A stretch of DNA of 64,000 nucleotides from Comamonas denitrificans (GCF_017368815.1 NZ_JAFNME010000004.1:1-64000); one strand, 5' to 3'. Shown: positions 18,297 to 28,973, counted from the first letter of the stretch. The notes: generated by a model from the sequence alone, not told the origin. Program-made: numbers and translations.

Positions 18297-18385
18297 AAAA
18301 AGAGCTGCTCCCGCTGATAAATCAACGTTTTCAAGATAAAAATCTTGAAAAACCCTTTATTTATCAGCGAAAACAGCTTCTTTAA
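18297..18385. repeat. AT-rich inverted-repeat element (copy 2)
   Basis: Begins directly after the TAA at 18294-18296. The left end AGAGCTGCTCCCGCTGATAAAT is mirrored by ATTTATCAGCGAAAACAGCTTCT at the right end, with a central inverted pair TTTTCAAGAT/ATCTTGAAAA. The whole can fold as one long hairpin. Confidence 0.85.
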
Positions 18386-18395
18386 AAACAACAAA

Positions 18396-18430
18396 GCCCT
18401 GCAAGGCACACCTTGCAGGGCTTTTGTTTT
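18396..18430 (+). terminator. Bidirectional intrinsic terminator
   Basis: An 11-bp perfect stem GCCCTGCAAGG (18396-18406) / CCTTGCAGGGC (18411-18421) with loop CACA is followed by TTTTGTTTT on the plus strand. On the minus strand the preceding AACAACAAA gives a T-rich tail too, so it can serve both the nitrilase-family gene and sucD. Confidence 0.92.
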
Positions 18431-18472
18431 GATAGCTATTAGCGCTTACTGAACAAGCGCTAACGCCTATTT
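18431..18472. repeat. Short AT-rich hairpin repeat downstream of sucD
   Basis: A 9-bp perfect stem TTAGCGCTT (18439-18447) / AAGCGCTAA (18455-18463) with a 7-nt loop, flanked by GATAGCTA. The string AAGCGCTAATAGCTATCAAAA on the minus strand matches the right end of the element at 48770-48852, so this looks like a compact member of the same family. It abuts the sucD stop codon. Confidence 0.7.
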
Positions 18473-19375
18473 TTATGCTTTTTTCAGCAGGCCTTGCAGC
18501 AGGCGGCCCATTTCAGAAGGGTTGCGGGTGATGGTGAAACCGCACTCTTCCATGATGGCCAGCTTGGCGTCCGCCGTGTCGGCACCGCCCGAGATCAGCG
18601 CACCGGCGTGGCCCATGCGCTTACCAGCGGGGGCGGTCACACCAGCGATAAAGCCGACGATGGGCTTTTTCATGTTGGCCTTGCACCACTGGGCAGCTTC
18701 GGCCTCGTCGGGGCCACCGATCTCACCGATCATGATCACGGCATCGGTATCGGGGTCGTCGTTGAAGGCGCGCATCACGTCGATGTGCTTCAGACCGTTG
18801 ATGGGGTCACCACCAATGCCCACGGCGCTCGACTGGCCAATGCCCAGCTCAGACAGCTGCGCCACGGCTTCGTAGGTCAGCGTGCCGGAGCGGCTGACCA
18901 CGCCCACGCGGCCTTTGCGGTGGATGTGGCCGGGCATGATGCCGATTTTGATTTCATCGGGCGTAATCAGGCCGGGGCAGTTGGGGCCCAGCAGCAGGGT
19001 TTCCTTGCCGCCAGCGGCCACTTTGGCGCGCATTTTGTTGCGCACTTCCAGCATGTCGCGCACGGGAATGCCTTCGGTGATGCAAATCGCCAGGTCCAGG
19101 TCGGCCTCAACGGCTTCCCAGATGGCAGCGGCGGCACCTGCGGGCGGCACGTAGATCACGGAGACGGTGGCACCGGTCTCTTTGGCAGCGTCTTTGACCG
19201 AACCAAAAATGGGGATGTCAAAAATGCGCTCGCCCGCTTTTTTGGGGTTCACACCGGCGACAAAGCAATTTTTGCCGTTGGCGTACTCTTGGCATTTTTC
19301 CGTGTGGAACTGGCCGGTTTTACCGGTGATGCCCTGGGTGATGACTTTGGTGTCTTTATTAATAAAGATAGACAT
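18473..19375 (-). CDS. sucD: Succinyl-CoA ligase (ADP-forming) subunit alpha
   Basis: A 300-residue TCA-cycle subunit that carries the phosphohistidine and binds CoA. Seen: the CoA-binding Rossmann start IFINKDTKVITQGITGKTG, FHTEKCQEYA, the LLGPNCPGLITPDEIKIGIMPG segment and the active-site histidine in KRMGHAGALISGG near residue 250. The length is that of the family. It lies 26 bases downstream of sucC in the order sucC-sucD, as is usual, and the pair forms the heterodimer or heterotetramer. A hairpin repeat and a strong bidirectional terminator follow. Confidence 0.97.
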   Translation of the reverse strand: MSIFINKDTKVITQGITGKTGQFHTEKCQEYANGKNCFVAGVNPKKAGERIFDIPIFGSVKDAAKETGATVSVIYVPPAGAAAAIWEAVEADLDLAICITEGIPVRDMLEVRNKMRAKVAAGGKETLLLGPNCPGLITPDEIKIGIMPGHIHRKGRVGVVSRSGTLTYEAVAQLSELGIGQSSAVGIGGDPINGLKHIDVMRAFNDDPDTDAVIMIGEIGGPDEAEAAQWCKANMKKPIVGFIAGVTAPAGKRMGHAGALISGGADTADAKLAIMEECGFTITRNPSEMGRLLQGLLKKA

Positions 19376-19401
19376 GGTCTTGTTTCTCTTTCCTGGGCGG
19401 G

Positions 19402-20562
19402 TTACTTAACGGCGGCCACGATTTTGGTGGCAGCTTCGGCCATGGTGTCGGCCGCGATGATGGGCAGGCCCGAATCTTTCAGGATTTGTTTGCCCAGCTC
19501 TTCGTTGGTGCCCTTCATGCGCACCACCAGCGGCACCGACAGGTTCACGGCCTTGCAGGCGGTGACCACGCCGGTGGCGATGGTGTCGCAGCGCATGATG
19601 CCGCCGAAGATATTGACCAAAATGCCCTTGACTTCGGGGTTTTTGAGCATGATCTTGAAGGCTTCGGTCACTTTTTCTGCCGTGGCGCCGCCGCCCACGT
19701 CCAAGAAGTTGGCCGGTTCGCCGCCAAACAGCTTGATGGTGTCCATGGTGGCCATGGCCAGACCGGCACCGTTCACCAGGCAGCCGATGTTGCCGTCCAG
19801 GCTGATGTAGGCCAGGTCGAACTTGGAGGCTTCGATCTCGGCCGGATCTTCTTCGTCCAGATCGCGGAAGGCCACGATTTCGGGATGGCGGAACAGCGCG
19901 TTGGCATCAAAGTTGAACTTGGCATCCAGCGCCATCAGGTCGCCCTTGCTGTCGCAGTTGAGCGGGTTGATTTCCACCAGCGATGCGTCGGTGTCCATGT
20001 AGCACTTGTAGATTTTGGCGAAGATATCGACGGCTTGGTCGATGGACTTGCCTTCTAGCCCAATGGCAGCTGCCACCTTGCGCGATTGCGCTTCGGTGAT
20101 GCCGGTCAGGGGATCGATCATCTCGGTGATGATTTTCTCGGGCGTGGCTTCGGCCACGGCTTCGATGTCCATGCCGCCTTCGCTCGAAGCGATCAGCGCC
20201 ACTTTTTGCGTCGCGCGGTCGGTCACCAGCGAGACATACAGCTCGTTCTTGATGTCGGCGCCGTCTTCGATGTACAGGCGGCGCACTTTTTGGCCTTCGG
20301 GGCCGGTTTGGTGCGTGACCAGTTGCATGCCCAGGATTTGTTCGGCCAGGGCTTTCACATCGTCAATGGTCTTGGCCACTTTCACGCCGCCGCCTTTGCC
20401 ACGGCCACCGGCGTGAATTTGGGCTTTCACCACCCAAACGGGGCCACCCAGTTTTTGGGCAGCTTCTACGGCTTCTTGAACGGTGAAAGCGGCAATGCCA
20501 CGGGGTACGGGCACGCCGAACTGACGCAAGATTTCCTTGCCTTGGTATTCATGAATTTTCAT
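19402..20562 (-). CDS. sucC: Succinyl-CoA ligase (ADP-forming) subunit beta
   Basis: A 386-residue ATP-grasp subunit that binds nucleotide and succinate. Seen: the N-terminal [22 protein letters not shown], the nucleotide lid [37 protein letters not shown], and the [31 protein letters not shown] run typical of SucC. The start is the ATG at 20562, 4 to 10 bases after a purine-rich stretch. It heads sucCD. The 286-bp spacer to divergent argC should hold both promoters. Confidence 0.97.
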   Translation of the reverse strand: MKIHEYQGKEILRQFGVPVPRGIAAFTVQEAVEAAQKLGGPVWVVKAQIHAGGRGKGGGVKVAKTIDDVKALAEQILGMQLVTHQTGPEGQKVRRLYIEDGADIKNELYVSLVTDRATQKVALIASSEGGMDIEAVAEATPEKIITEMIDPLTGITEAQSRKVAAAIGLEGKSIDQAVDIFAKIYKCYMDTDASLVEINPLNCDSKGDLMALDAKFNFDANALFRHPEIVAFRDLDEEDPAEIEASKFDLAYISLDGNIGCLVNGAGLAMATMDTIKLFGGEPANFLDVGGGATAEKVTEAFKIMLKNPEVKGILVNIFGGIMRCDTIATGVVTACKAVNLSVPLVVRMKGTNEELGKQILKDSGLPIIAADTMAEAATKIVAAVK

Positions 20563-20623
20563 GCGTGTGAGTCTCTCAGTAACGGAGGGGGAAATGCCCG
20601 CTGTTGGGCCCTTGGCTGGGCAC

Positions 20624-20641
20624 GGTAACCCAGTGGTAACC
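20624..20641. promoter_or_regulatory. Direct repeat GGTAACC in the sucC/argC intergenic region
   Basis: Two identical GGTAACC heptamers (20624-20630 and 20635-20641) are spaced 11 bp apart, one helical turn, about 62 bp upstream of the sucC start. The spacing is what a dimeric regulator could use. No known operator is recognised. The rest of the 286-bp spacer shows no gene that I can support. Confidence 0.3.
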
Positions 20642-20848
20642 AGCAATCCCAAGGGTGCAAGGCATGGCAGCCGCGAAATGTACCACGCAGGTCTAACACA
20701 GCCTTACACACTAGGTTTTCCGCCAGAAACGGTCCTGCGCCACACAATGCCGCTTTTGCACACGTTCAGGCGCCAACACCTTGCGCCTGCAGGACAATGC
20801 AGGCCTTGCGCAGACTGCGCCACCTGGCCCATGGAGGATTTTTCACGC

Positions 20849-21781
20849 ATGTTTAAGATTTTTATTGATGGCGAAGCCGGCACCACCGGCCTGCAAATTC
20901 GCGAGCGCTTGGCCGACATGGCCGGCATCGCACTGGTCAGCATTGACCCTGCCCTGCGCAAAGACCCGGCCGCCAAACGCGCCCTGATCGCCACGGTGGA
21001 TGTGGTTATCTTGTGCCTGCACGACGATGCCGCGCGCGAAACCACCGCCATGGTGGATGCCATCACGGCCGAGACGGGCAAGCTCATCAAAATCATTGAT
21101 GCCTCCACCGCCCACCGCGTGGCCCCCGATTGGGTCTATGGCTTTGCCGAACTGGCCCCCGGCCAGCTGGATGCCATCCGCAATGCCAGCCGTGTGAGCA
21201 ACCCCGGCTGCTACGCCACCGGCGCGATTGCCTTGCTGCGCCCCTTGGTGGATGCGGGCCTGGTGCCGCCGGACTACCCGCTGGCGCTGCCCTCCATCTC
21301 GGGTTACTCCGGCGGGGGCCGTCCCATGATCGAGGCCTACGAGGCCGGCACCGCCGCCCCGCACGAAGCCTATGCGCTGGGCCTGGCGCACAAGCACATT
21401 CCAGAAATTCTGCGTTACACGGGCCTCTCCCGTCGCCCCATCTTTATTCCTGCGGTGGGCAATTTCCGCCAGGGCATGCTGGTGGAATTGCCGCTGCACC
21501 TGGACACCCTGCCGGGCCAGCCGAAGGTGGCGGACATTCACCATGCGCTGGCGCAGCACTACGCACAGGCCAATACGCCTGAGCAATGGGTCAGCGTGCT
21601 GCCCGCCACCGACGATGGCAAGCTGGCCGCCGACACCCTGGCCGATACCAACCACCTGGAGCTGCGCGTGTTTGGCAACGATGCCTACCACCAGGCCGTG
21701 CTCATCGCCCGCCTGGACAACCTAGGCAAAGGGGCCAGCGGCGCGGCGGTGCAAAACCTGAAAATTATGCTGGGCTTGTGA
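20849..21781 (+). CDS. argC: N-acetyl-gamma-glutamyl-phosphate reductase, short type
   Basis: A 310-residue NADPH-dependent arginine-pathway enzyme of the short (type 2) class. Seen: [20 protein letters not shown] at the N-terminus (dinucleotide fold), DASTAHRV, the catalytic Cys in [19 protein letters not shown], and [17 protein letters not shown]. The start was set at the ATG at 20849, with GGAGGA at 20833-20838 ten bases upstream; an ATG at 20831 would add six residues but overlap that site. It converges with hprK. No other arginine genes are adjacent. Confidence 0.94.
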   Translation: MFKIFIDGEAGTTGLQIRERLADMAGIALVSIDPALRKDPAAKRALIATVDVVILCLHDDAARETTAMVDAITAETGKLIKIIDASTAHRVAPDWVYGFAELAPGQLDAIRNASRVSNPGCYATGAIALLRPLVDAGLVPPDYPLALPSISGYSGGGRPMIEAYEAGTAAPHEAYALGLAHKHIPEILRYTGLSRRPIFIPAVGNFRQGMLVELPLHLDTLPGQPKVADIHHALAQHYAQANTPEQWVSVLPATDDGKLAADTLADTNHLELRVFGNDAYHQAVLIARLDNLGKGASGAAVQNLKIMLGL

Positions 21782-21791
21782 GGCTGGTGAT

Positions 21792-22754
21792 TTAGTCGCT
21801 GCTGCCCATGTCGCGCTCCATGGCGCGGCGGTGGCGCTCGACAAATTCTTCGTAGGTGTTGATGCCGCGCAGCTGCAAGATGGTGTTGCGCACGGCGGCC
21901 TCGACCAGCACGGCGATGTTGCGCCCCGCCACCACGGGCAGCACCACTTTGCGCACGCCCACGCCCAGCACGTCTTCTTTGAGCGGCTCTTGCGGCAGGC
22001 GCTCGTAATCGCGTTCCATGGTTTCTTTGCGCACCAGGTGGACGATGAGGGTCAGGCGCATTTTGCGGCGCACGGCCGTTTCGCCAAAGATGGCGCGAAT
22101 GTCCAGCAGGCCAATGCCGCGCACCTCCAGCAGATTGCTCAAAAGCTCGGGGCAGCGGCCAATCACCACGGCTTGGTTGATGCGGTACAAATCGACCGCA
22201 TCGTCGGCCACCAAGCCGTGGCCCCGGGTGATCAGCTCCAGCCCCAACTCGCTTTTGCCCAGGCCCGACTCGCCGGTGATCAGCACCCCCAAGCCCAAAA
22301 TGTCCATGAACACGCCGTGCACCGTGGTGCGGTCGGCAAAGTGTTTGGACAAATAGGCCCGCAGCACCTCAATCACAAACGCGGCGGGCTCGTCCGTGGC
22401 GAACAAGGGGATGTGGTCGCGCTCGCACATGGCCAGCAATTGCGGCGGGGCGGTTTGCCCATCGGCCAACACCAGAACCGGGGGCTCCAGATTGGTGATG
22501 CGCTGCACGCGCCGTTCGCAGTCGGCGGGGGTGGCGTTGGTCAGGTAGGCAATTTCGCGCTCCCCCAACACCTGCAGGCGGTAGGGGTGGATGTAATTGA
22601 GGTAGCCCACCAAATCGGCCCCCGACGTGGCCGAGCGCACGGCCATTTCATCAAAACGCCGTTCGGGGTTGCCGTGGCCCGCTTCCCAGTGCCAACCCAG
22701 GGTTTGGCGAAAGGCAGCAAACAGCTTGTCAGCATTGATCGCTTTATGGCGCAT
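21792..22754 (-). CDS. hprK: HPr kinase/phosphorylase
   Basis: A 320-residue enzyme phosphorylating and dephosphorylating the seryl side chain of HPr-like PTS proteins. Seen: Walker A GESGLGKS at residues 161-168, the preceding [15 protein letters not shown], the family signature [16 protein letters not shown] and the C-terminal [21 protein letters not shown]. The length is normal. It follows ptsN with 55 bases between, and the two form the incomplete PTS regulatory set typical of betaproteobacteria, which lacks sugar permeases and is tied to nitrogen and carbon control. The rapZ gene that often follows hprK is not next door; argC is. Confidence 0.96.
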   Translation of the reverse strand: MRHKAINADKLFAAFRQTLGWHWEAGHGNPERRFDEMAVRSATSGADLVGYLNYIHPYRLQVLGEREIAYLTNATPADCERRVQRITNLEPPVLVLADGQTAPPQLLAMCERDHIPLFATDEPAAFVIEVLRAYLSKHFADRTTVHGVFMDILGLGVLITGESGLGKSELGLELITRGHGLVADDAVDLYRINQAVVIGRCPELLSNLLEVRGIGLLDIRAIFGETAVRRKMRLTLIVHLVRKETMERDYERLPQEPLKEDVLGVGVRKVVLPVVAGRNIAVLVEAAVRNTILQLRGINTYEEFVERHRRAMERDMGSSD

Positions 22755-22809
22755 GGCAAAGGCTTTCTAAAAAACGCAGCGCATGGTCGCTGGCGGTGCG
22801 GCCGGTGCG

Positions 22810-23277
22810 TCAGTCGCTGGTGGTGGCCTGCCAGTTGGCAATGATGGCGTGCAACTGCGCGGCATCCTGGGTGGTTTTCAGGGCTTCGCGCAAGGGGCTG
22901 TTGCTTAGCAGCTCGGCAATTTCTGAGAGCACTTCCAGGTGTTGCTGGGTGGCCGCTTCGGGCACCAGCAAGAAGATGAGCAGGCTGACCGGTTGTTCAT
23001 CCGGCGCATCAAAGCCTATGGGGCCGGCGAGTTGAAACACCGCCGCCATGGGGGCTTTCAAGCCTTTGATGCGGCCATGGGGAATGGCTACGCCGTGGCC
23101 CAGGCCCGTGGAGCCCAGGCGCTCGCGGGCGAACAGGCTGTCGGTAATCAGGGCGCGAGAGAGGCCATGCAAACCCTCAAACAGCAGTCCAGCTTCTTCA
23201 AACGCGCGTTTTTTGCTGGTGGCGTCCACCCCAACGAGGACTTGGGTGGCAGGCAGGATGGAGGCTAAACGATTCAT
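22810..23277 (-). CDS. ptsN: PTS IIA-like nitrogen regulatory protein PtsN
   Basis: A 155-residue EIIA-Ntr protein that accepts phosphate from NPr and modulates potassium and nitrogen-linked regulators. Seen: MNRLASILPATQVLVGVDATSKKRAF at the N-terminus and the phosphorylation site GLGHGVAIPHGRI, with the acceptor His at residue 67, followed by QPVSLLIFLLVPE. The start at 23277 fits the family; an ATG at 23289 would add four residues and cannot be excluded because neither has a strong ribosome binding site. It is the gene before hprK. Confidence 0.93.
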   Translation of the reverse strand: MNRLASILPATQVLVGVDATSKKRAFEEAGLLFEGLHGLSRALITDSLFARERLGSTGLGHGVAIPHGRIKGLKAPMAAVFQLAGPIGFDAPDEQPVSLLIFLLVPEAATQQHLEVLSEIAELLSNSPLREALKTTQDAAQLHAIIANWQATTSD

Positions 23278-23530
23278 GGATTCCGTCATTGGTGCGGCAC
23301 GCAGAGAAAACGATGGGCCACCGCACTGCACAAAAGCGCAAGGTGACCCAAGGGCTAAGGATGTACCCATTTGTGCTTTTTTGCAACTGCAAGAGGGATT
23401 TTCCCCAGGATCCTCCTTGGGTGTGTGGTTTCTATGCCGCCTCATTGGCCCGTCTGGTTTGCCTGGGGAGATTTAGAATGCCCGGTTGGCTCCTTTCGTG
23501 GGCTCTTTCATTGTTTAACGTTTGCGCACT

Positions 23531-24451
23531 ATGACTACGCCTAGCACCTCTGCCTTGCACACTTCCAATATTGCTTCTTTGCCCCTCTTGGCGCGTGGCA
23601 AGGTGCGTGACAACTACGCGGTGGGCGATGACCGCATTTTGATGGTGGCCAGCGATCGCCTGTCGGCCTTTGACGTGATCATGGGCGAACCCATTCCGGG
23701 CAAGGGCGAGCTGCTGACCCAGATGGCGCTGTTTTGGTTTGCCAAATTGGGCCATATTTGCCCCAACCACCTGACCGGCGAAGCACCGGAGAGCGTGGTC
23801 ACGCCTGAAGAAATTCCCCAAGTCAAAAACCGCGCCATGCTGGTGCAGCGCCTGCAGCCGATCATGATTGAGGCCGTGGTGCGCGGCTATTTGGCGGGCA
23901 GCGGCTGGAAGGAATACCAAGACAGCCAGGCCGTTTGCGGCGTGCCCCTGCCTGCGGGGCTGACGAATGCGGCCAAGCTGCCCGCACCGATCTACACCCC
24001 GGCGGCCAAGGCCGAGATGGGCGACCACGACGAAAACATCACCTACGAGCGCACGGTGGAGATGGTGGGCGAAAAGCTGGCCGCGCAAATTCGCGACACC
24101 GCGATCCGCCTGTACCAAGAGGCGGCCGAAATCGCCCTGCAAAAAGGCATGATCATTGCCGATACCAAGTTTGAATTTGGCCTGACGCAAGACGGTACCC
24201 TGGTGCTGATGGACGAGGTGCTCACGCCCGACAGCTCGCGCTACTGGCCCGTGGAGGGCTACGCAGAAGCCCTGGCCAAAGGCGACAACCCGCCCAGCTA
24301 CGACAAGCAGTTTGTGCGCGACTGGCTGGAGCAGGCCAAGGTCAATGGCAAGCTGTGGGACAAAAAAGCCCCGGCCCCGCGCCTGCCGCACGAGGTGATT
24401 GAGAAAACCGCCGCCAAGTACCGCGAGGCCTTGCAGCGTTTGACGGCCTGA
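23531..24451 (+). CDS. purC: Phosphoribosylaminoimidazole-succinocarboxamide synthase (SAICAR synthase)
   Basis: A 306-residue enzyme joining CAIR and aspartate with ATP in purine synthesis. Seen: [15 protein letters not shown] (nucleotide binding), [31 protein letters not shown]-like segment, [11 protein letters not shown] and [15 protein letters not shown]. The longer form (about 300 residues) resembles yeast-type SAICAR synthases common in betaproteobacteria. The start is the ATG at 23531; a TTG at 23522 is in frame but less likely. It stands apart from purEK. The stop TGA is part of the 24-bp repeat. Confidence 0.96.
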   Translation: MTTPSTSALHTSNIASLPLLARGKVRDNYAVGDDRILMVASDRLSAFDVIMGEPIPGKGELLTQMALFWFAKLGHICPNHLTGEAPESVVTPEEIPQVKNRAMLVQRLQPIMIEAVVRGYLAGSGWKEYQDSQAVCGVPLPAGLTNAAKLPAPIYTPAAKAEMGDHDENITYERTVEMVGEKLAAQIRDTAIRLYQEAAEIALQKGMIIADTKFEFGLTQDGTLVLMDEVLTPDSSRYWPVEGYAEALAKGDNPPSYDKQFVRDWLEQAKVNGKLWDKKAPAPRLPHEVIEKTAAKYREALQRLTA

Positions 24452-24471
24452 GAACGTGTTCACGATCTGAG
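24448..24471 (+). repeat. 24-bp near-palindromic repeat at the purC stop codon
   Basis: CTGAG-AACGTGTTCACGAT-CTGAG, with identical direct pentamers on both sides. The purC stop TGA (24449-24451) lies in the first pentamer. An AT-rich element of the other family begins 30 bases further on. Confidence 0.88.
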
Positions 24472-24500
24472 CACCGGCCTCTCCCAACTTATTTAAAAAC

Positions 24501-24590
24501 AAGAGCTGTTTGCGCTTGATTTGTAAAGTTTTTAGGTTGTTTTAACCATGAAAACCTTGTATTTCAAGCGGATGCAGCTCTTTTTTATTA
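24501..24590. repeat. AT-rich inverted-repeat element (copy 3)
   Basis: The left end AAGAGCTGTTTGCGCTTG (24501-24518) is mirrored by CAAGCGGATGCAGCTCTT (24565-24582) around a 46-bp AT-rich core, with a T/A run at the right edge. It fills the gap between convergent purC and holA and may also act as a terminator-like hairpin. Confidence 0.85.
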
Positions 24591-24630
24591 GGCTGTGGAA
24601 GGGGTGGTTTATGGCGTGCTGGGCCGGGGC

Positions 24631-25689
24631 TTAGCGGGCGCTTTGCACGGCCTGCACCATGTCAAACGCCAGCCGGTGCAAGGCTTGCCAGCCGTGGGCG
24701 GGCCAACCGGGCAGCGCCAGGCCCTTGACGATGCCATCGACCTGGTGGGCCGCCAGCAGCAGCTTGGCCAGGCGCGCCGGGCGCAGGCGCGGCAGCAGTT
24801 GGGCAAAGAGCTGCTCTTTCTTGCCCCAGATGCGCAGTTGGCGCAGCACCAGGGGCAGGGGCTCGCCCGCATCCAAAGCCGCGCGGGCGCGTTGCAGGTT
24901 GCGGATGTCTTCGGCCAGCGTCCAGTGCACCAGCACCTCGGCCACGCCTTCGGCCTGCAGGCCGTCGAGCATGCGGGTGGTGCGCTCCAGGTTGCCGCTG
25001 AGCACCGCTTCGGAGAGTTTGAATACGTCGTAGCGTGCCACATTGGCCACGGCTTGGGCGATGTGCTCGGGCGTTAATTCGCCGGGCGGGTAGAGCAGGC
25101 CGAGTTTTTGAATTTCTTGGTGCGCGGCCAGCAGGTTGCCTTCGACCTGGTCGGCAAAAAACGCCAGGCTGCGCTGCCCCGCCTGCCCGCTGGCCACCTG
25201 CTGGCCCTGGGCCTGGAGGCGCTGGGCAATCCAGCCGGGCAGTTGTTCGCGCTCAATTGGCTGGATGGGGATGTGGATGCCGTGCGCATCCAGCGCGGTG
25301 AACCAGGCGGTTTTTTTGCTGGCCGCGTCCAGGCGCGGCAGGTGCACCAGGGTGAGCACCTCCTGCGCCTGGGCGGCCTGCTGGGCCAGCTGCGCCAGGG
25401 CGGCGGCCCCTTCTTTGCCACCGGGTTTGCCGCTGGGGATGCGCAGCTCAATGATTTGCTTGTCGGCAAACAAACTGAGCGCACTGCCCGCCGCCAACAC
25501 CGCACTCCAGTCAAAGTGGGCCCCCTGCACGGTGAACACGCTGCGCTCGGTAAAACCGGCGGCGCGGGCCGCAGCGCGGATGGCATCGGCGGCCTCTTGC
25601 AGCTGCAGCGGCTCATCGCCGTGCAGGGTGTAGAGCGGGCGCAGGCCTTTGGCCAGATGGCCAGGCAGTTGGTTCAGGGCCAGTTGCAT
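24631..25689 (-). CDS. holA: DNA polymerase III subunit delta
   Basis: A 352-residue clamp-loader subunit that opens the sliding clamp. Seen: PLYTLHGDEPLQLQEAADAIR near residues 17-37, the conserved start of the AAA-like delta fold, then the FADKQIIELRIPSGKPG region, SLAFFADQVEGNLLAAHQEIQKL and the helical C-terminal collar with YDVFKLSEAVLSGN. The start is the ATG at 25689 (MQLALNQLPGHL). The order leuS-lptE-holA on one strand is conserved in proteobacteria and confirms the call. Confidence 0.94.
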   Translation of the reverse strand: MQLALNQLPGHLAKGLRPLYTLHGDEPLQLQEAADAIRAAARAAGFTERSVFTVQGAHFDWSAVLAAGSALSLFADKQIIELRIPSGKPGGKEGAAALAQLAQQAAQAQEVLTLVHLPRLDAASKKTAWFTALDAHGIHIPIQPIEREQLPGWIAQRLQAQGQQVASGQAGQRSLAFFADQVEGNLLAAHQEIQKLGLLYPPGELTPEHIAQAVANVARYDVFKLSEAVLSGNLERTTRMLDGLQAEGVAEVLVHWTLAEDIRNLQRARAALDAGEPLPLVLRQLRIWGKKEQLFAQLLPRLRPARLAKLLLAAHQVDGIVKGLALPGWPAHGWQALHRLAFDMVQAVQSAR

Positions 25690-25717
25690 TGCGATCGGGG
25701 GGGGCGGGCGCGCGGGC

Positions 25718-26254
25718 TTACGCGCCCACGGGGGGCTGCACCAGCGCCAGGCGGCGCAGCAGTTGCTGGGCAACGTCTTGGCGCATGTCGCGCACCAGCT
25801 CCATTTCTTCCTCATCCTTGGCCAGGGTGAGGGTTTCGCTGTAGGTCATGTCGCGGGTTTGTTCGATTTCGCCCTCTTCAATCCACACGCGGCCATCTTT
25901 GCCGATCAGGCTAAAGCGCACGTACAGGCGCAGTTGCAGCTCGCGCACCTGGCCGGCTACGGTTTTGGCCAGCACCACGCGCTGGTGGCGTTCGCCCAGC
26001 AGGTGCAAGGTGACATCGGCATCGGCGCTGGTTTGCGGGGGTAGCAGCAGCTGCAGGTCGTGGCTGGAGGCGGCCAGCTGGCGCAGCAGGCTGCGCCCCA
26101 GCTCGGAGCCCTCGGGCGCTTGCAAGTACAGGGATTGGAAGGCGTACTGTGCCCGCCCGCGCAGGGCAAAACCGCAGCCGCCCAGGCCCAGCGTTGCGCC
26201 TAATAAAGGGGCGCTGGCCAGCAGCGCGAGAAGGTGGCGTTTGGAGGCTTGCAT
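25718..26254 (-). CDS. lptE: LPS-assembly lipoprotein LptE
   Basis: A 178-residue outer-membrane lipoprotein that plugs LptD during lipopolysaccharide insertion. Seen: a lipoprotein signal peptide with the lipobox LGLGGC (Cys27), followed directly by GFALRG, the conserved start of mature LptE. The rest is the expected alpha/beta domain with ELQLRLYVRFSLIGKDGRV and a tail that includes RQDVAQQLLRRL. The start is the ATG at 26254. It sits 13 bases after leuS and 28 bases before holA, in the conserved order. Confidence 0.94.
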   Translation of the reverse strand: MQASKRHLLALLASAPLLGATLGLGGCGFALRGRAQYAFQSLYLQAPEGSELGRSLLRQLAASSHDLQLLLPPQTSADADVTLHLLGERHQRVVLAKTVAGQVRELQLRLYVRFSLIGKDGRVWIEEGEIEQTRDMTYSETLTLAKDEEEMELVRDMRQDVAQQLLRRLALVQPPVGA

Positions 26255-26267
26255 GGGGATTGAGTTG

Positions 26268-28973
26268 TTACACCACGATATTGACCAGGCGGCCCGGTAC
26301 GACCACGATTTTTTTCGGGGTGGCCCCTTCGATGTGCTTTTGCGCATCTTCGCAGGCCAGGGCCAGGCGTTCGATCTCGGCCTTGTCGGCGCTGGCGGGT
26401 ACGCGCACTTTGCCGCGCAGTTTGCCGTTGATTTGCAGCATCAGCTCCAACTCGTCTTGCACCAGGGCGCTGGGGTCGGGCTGGGGCCAGGCGGCATCGA
26501 GCAAATCGCCTTGCTTGTTGGCATAGCCCAGCTCGCTCCACAGCACATGGGTCAGGTGCGGGGTGGCGGGGTAGAGCACGCGCAGCAAAATGCCAAAGCT
26601 TTCGATGGCGGCGATTTGGCCCTCGGCGCTGTCCAGGCCTTTGAAGTCTTCCAGGGCGTTGAGCATTTTCATTGCGCCCGACACCACGGTGTTGTACTGC
26701 ATGCGCTGGTAGTCGTAATCGACCTGCTTGAGCACGGTGTGGATCTCCAGGCGCAGGGCTTTGGAGACCGGGTCAAAGGCAATCTCGGCCAGGTTTTTGC
26801 GCTCGCCCACCAGGTCAATGGCCGCGCCGTAATCCACCCCCAGCAGGCGCTGGGCGTAGTTGTACACGCGGCGCAAAAAGCGGTAGCTGCCTTCCACGGC
26901 CGCGTCGTTCCACTCCAGCGTCAGCTCGGGCGGGGAGGTGAACATGGTGTACAGGCGCGCGGTGTCGGCCCCGTATTTTTCAATCAGGTGCTGGGGATCG
27001 ACACCGTTGTTTTTCGACTTGGACATGGTGCCCACGCCTTCGTAGGTGATCTCGGTGCCCACGGGCAAGAGGCCATCGCTGCTGTCGGCGGCGTTTTTCA
27101 GCTTGGCACCGATCACTTTGCCGCCCTCGTCCAGCACATGCTCGATGTCGTGCGGCCAGAAGTAGTCTTTGGCGCCCTTGGCGCTCTTGCGGCTGTAGAT
27201 GTGGTTCAGCACCATGCCTTGCGTGAGCAGTTTGGTAAACGGCTCATCCACTTTGACCAGGCCCAAATCGCGCATCACCTTGGTCCAAAAACGTGCGTAC
27301 AGCAGGTGCAAGATGGCGTGCTCGATGCCGCCGATGTACTGGTCCATCGGCATCCAGTAATCGGCGCCTTCGGCCACCATGTTGTCGCTGTTGTGCGCAT
27401 CGCAATAGCGCATGAAGTACCAGGACGAATCGACAAAGGTGTCCATGGTGTCGGTTTCGCGCCGTGCAGGTTTTTGGCAGCAAGGGCACACCACGCCTGC
27501 GTGGAATGCTTCACTTTTAATGAGCGGGTTGCCGCTGCCATCGGGCACCAGGTCTTGCGGCAGCACCACGGGCAAATCCTTCTCGGGCACGGGCTGGGGG
27601 CCGCAGTCGGCGCAGTGGATGATGGGGATGGGCGTGCCCCAGTAGCGCTGGCGGCTCACGCCCCAGTCGCGCAGGCGCCAGGTGGTTTTTTTCTCGCCCA
27701 GGCCTTTTTCGGCCAGCAGTTGGGCCACTTTGTCCACCGCTTCGGCATGGCCTAGGCCGTCCAATACGCCGGAGTTCACGCAGACGCATTTTTGTTTGTC
27801 GGCGTAGTGCTCTTGCCAGGCGGTGGCACTGAAGCTGGCCCCTTCCACCGCCGTAACTTGGGCGATGGGCAGGCTGTATTTCAGGGCAAAGGCAAAGTCG
27901 CGCTCGTCGTGCGCGGGTACGCCCATCACCGCGCCGTCGCCGTAGCCCATCAGCACGTAGTTGCCAACCCACACTTCGACCTGTTTGCCGGTCAGCGGGT
28001 GGGTGACGAACAGACCGGTGGGCTGGCCTTCTTTTTCCTTCAGCGCCAGCTCGGCCTCGGTGGTGCCGCCTTGTTTGCATTCTTCGATGAAGGCGGCCAG
28101 TGCCGGGTTGCTGGCCGCAGCGTGCTGGGCCAGCGGGTGCTCGGGGGCCACGGCGCAAAAGGTCACGCCCATGATGGTGTCAGCGCGGGTGGTAAAGACG
28201 TACATCTTGCCGTCTTGGATCAGCTCGCCTGCGGCATTTTTAATGTCGTGCGTAAAGGCAAAGCGCACGCCGCTGGATTTGCCAATCCAGTTTTCTTGCA
28301 TCAGGCGCACTTTGTCGGGCCAGCCGGTCAAGGTGGCTTTATCGCCCCCCACCTGCACATGGTCGAGCAGCTCTTGCGCGTAGTCGGTGATCTTCAGGTA
28401 GTAGCCGGGGATTTCGCGCTTTTCCACCAAGGCACCGGTGCGCCAGCCGCGCCCGTCAATCACCTGCTCATTGGCCAGCACGGTTTGATCGACCGGGTCC
28501 CAGTTCACCACCTGGGTTTTGCGGTAGGCAATGCCTTTTTCCAGCATTTTCAAAAACAGCCACTGGTTCCATTTGTAGTATTCGGGGTCGCAGGTGGCAA
28601 ATTCGCGGCTCCAGTCGATGGCCAGGCCCATGGCCTGCATCTGCTTTTTCATGTACGCGATGTTGTCGTAGGTCCACTGCGCGGGCGGCACTTTGTTTTT
28701 GAGTGCGGCGTTTTCAGCGGGCAGGCCAAAGGCATCCCAGCCCATGGGCATCAGCACATTCCAGCCCTGCATGCGCAGTTGGCGCGTGAGCATGTCGTTG
28801 ATGGTGTAGTTGCGCACATGGCCCATGTGCAGCTTGCCGCTGGGGTAGGGCAGCATGGAGCAGGCGTAGAACTTTTTCTTCTCTTGGTCTTCCGTTACAC
28901 GGTAGGCATCGCGCATTTGCCAGTGCGCTTGCGCGGCGGATTCAACTTCCTGGGGGCTGTATTTGTCTTGCAT
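26268..28973 (-). CDS. leuS: Leucyl-tRNA synthetase
   Basis: A 901-residue class I synthetase charging tRNA-Leu. Seen: the HIGH-type motif HMGH in [15 protein letters not shown] (near residue 45), the [12 protein letters not shown] segment, the editing domain including [12 protein letters not shown] and a conserved [18 protein letters not shown], and the KMSKS-type loop MSKSKNNG near residue 648. The start is the ATG at 28973 ([10 protein letters not shown]), giving the family's usual length. It is first in leuS-lptE-holA, divergent from a mechanosensitive channel gene. Confidence 0.97.
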   Translation of the reverse strand: MQDKYSPQEVESAAQAHWQMRDAYRVTEDQEKKKFYACSMLPYPSGKLHMGHVRNYTINDMLTRQLRMQGWNVLMPMGWDAFGLPAENAALKNKVPPAQWTYDNIAYMKKQMQAMGLAIDWSREFATCDPEYYKWNQWLFLKMLEKGIAYRKTQVVNWDPVDQTVLANEQVIDGRGWRTGALVEKREIPGYYLKITDYAQELLDHVQVGGDKATLTGWPDKVRLMQENWIGKSSGVRFAFTHDIKNAAGELIQDGKMYVFTTRADTIMGVTFCAVAPEHPLAQHAAASNPALAAFIEECKQGGTTEAELALKEKEGQPTGLFVTHPLTGKQVEVWVGNYVLMGYGDGAVMGVPAHDERDFAFALKYSLPIAQVTAVEGASFSATAWQEHYADKQKCVCVNSGVLDGLGHAEAVDKVAQLLAEKGLGEKKTTWRLRDWGVSRQRYWGTPIPIIHCADCGPQPVPEKDLPVVLPQDLVPDGSGNPLIKSEAFHAGVVCPCCQKPARRETDTMDTFVDSSWYFMRYCDAHNSDNMVAEGADYWMPMDQYIGGIEHAILHLLYARFWTKVMRDLGLVKVDEPFTKLLTQGMVLNHIYSRKSAKGAKDYFWPHDIEHVLDEGGKVIGAKLKNAADSSDGLLPVGTEITYEGVGTMSKSKNNGVDPQHLIEKYGADTARLYTMFTSPPELTLEWNDAAVEGSYRFLRRVYNYAQRLLGVDYGAAIDLVGERKNLAEIAFDPVSKALRLEIHTVLKQVDYDYQRMQYNTVVSGAMKMLNALEDFKGLDSAEGQIAAIESFGILLRVLYPATPHLTHVLWSELGYANKQGDLLDAAWPQPDPSALVQDELELMLQINGKLRGKVRVPASADKAEIERLALACEDAQKHIEGATPKKIVVVPGRLVNIVV

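Noticed and set aside
5277-24451. Separation of purC from purEK as a rearrangement
   Set aside because: The pathway genes are 17 kb apart, but scattered pur genes are common in betaproteobacteria, so it is not evidence of a special event.
25848-27755. Long open frame (635 codons) antisense to leuS and lptE
   Set aside because: It mirrors a well-supported leuS gene, has His/Gln/Val-rich low-complexity translation and no domain, as usual for antisense frames in GC-rich DNA.
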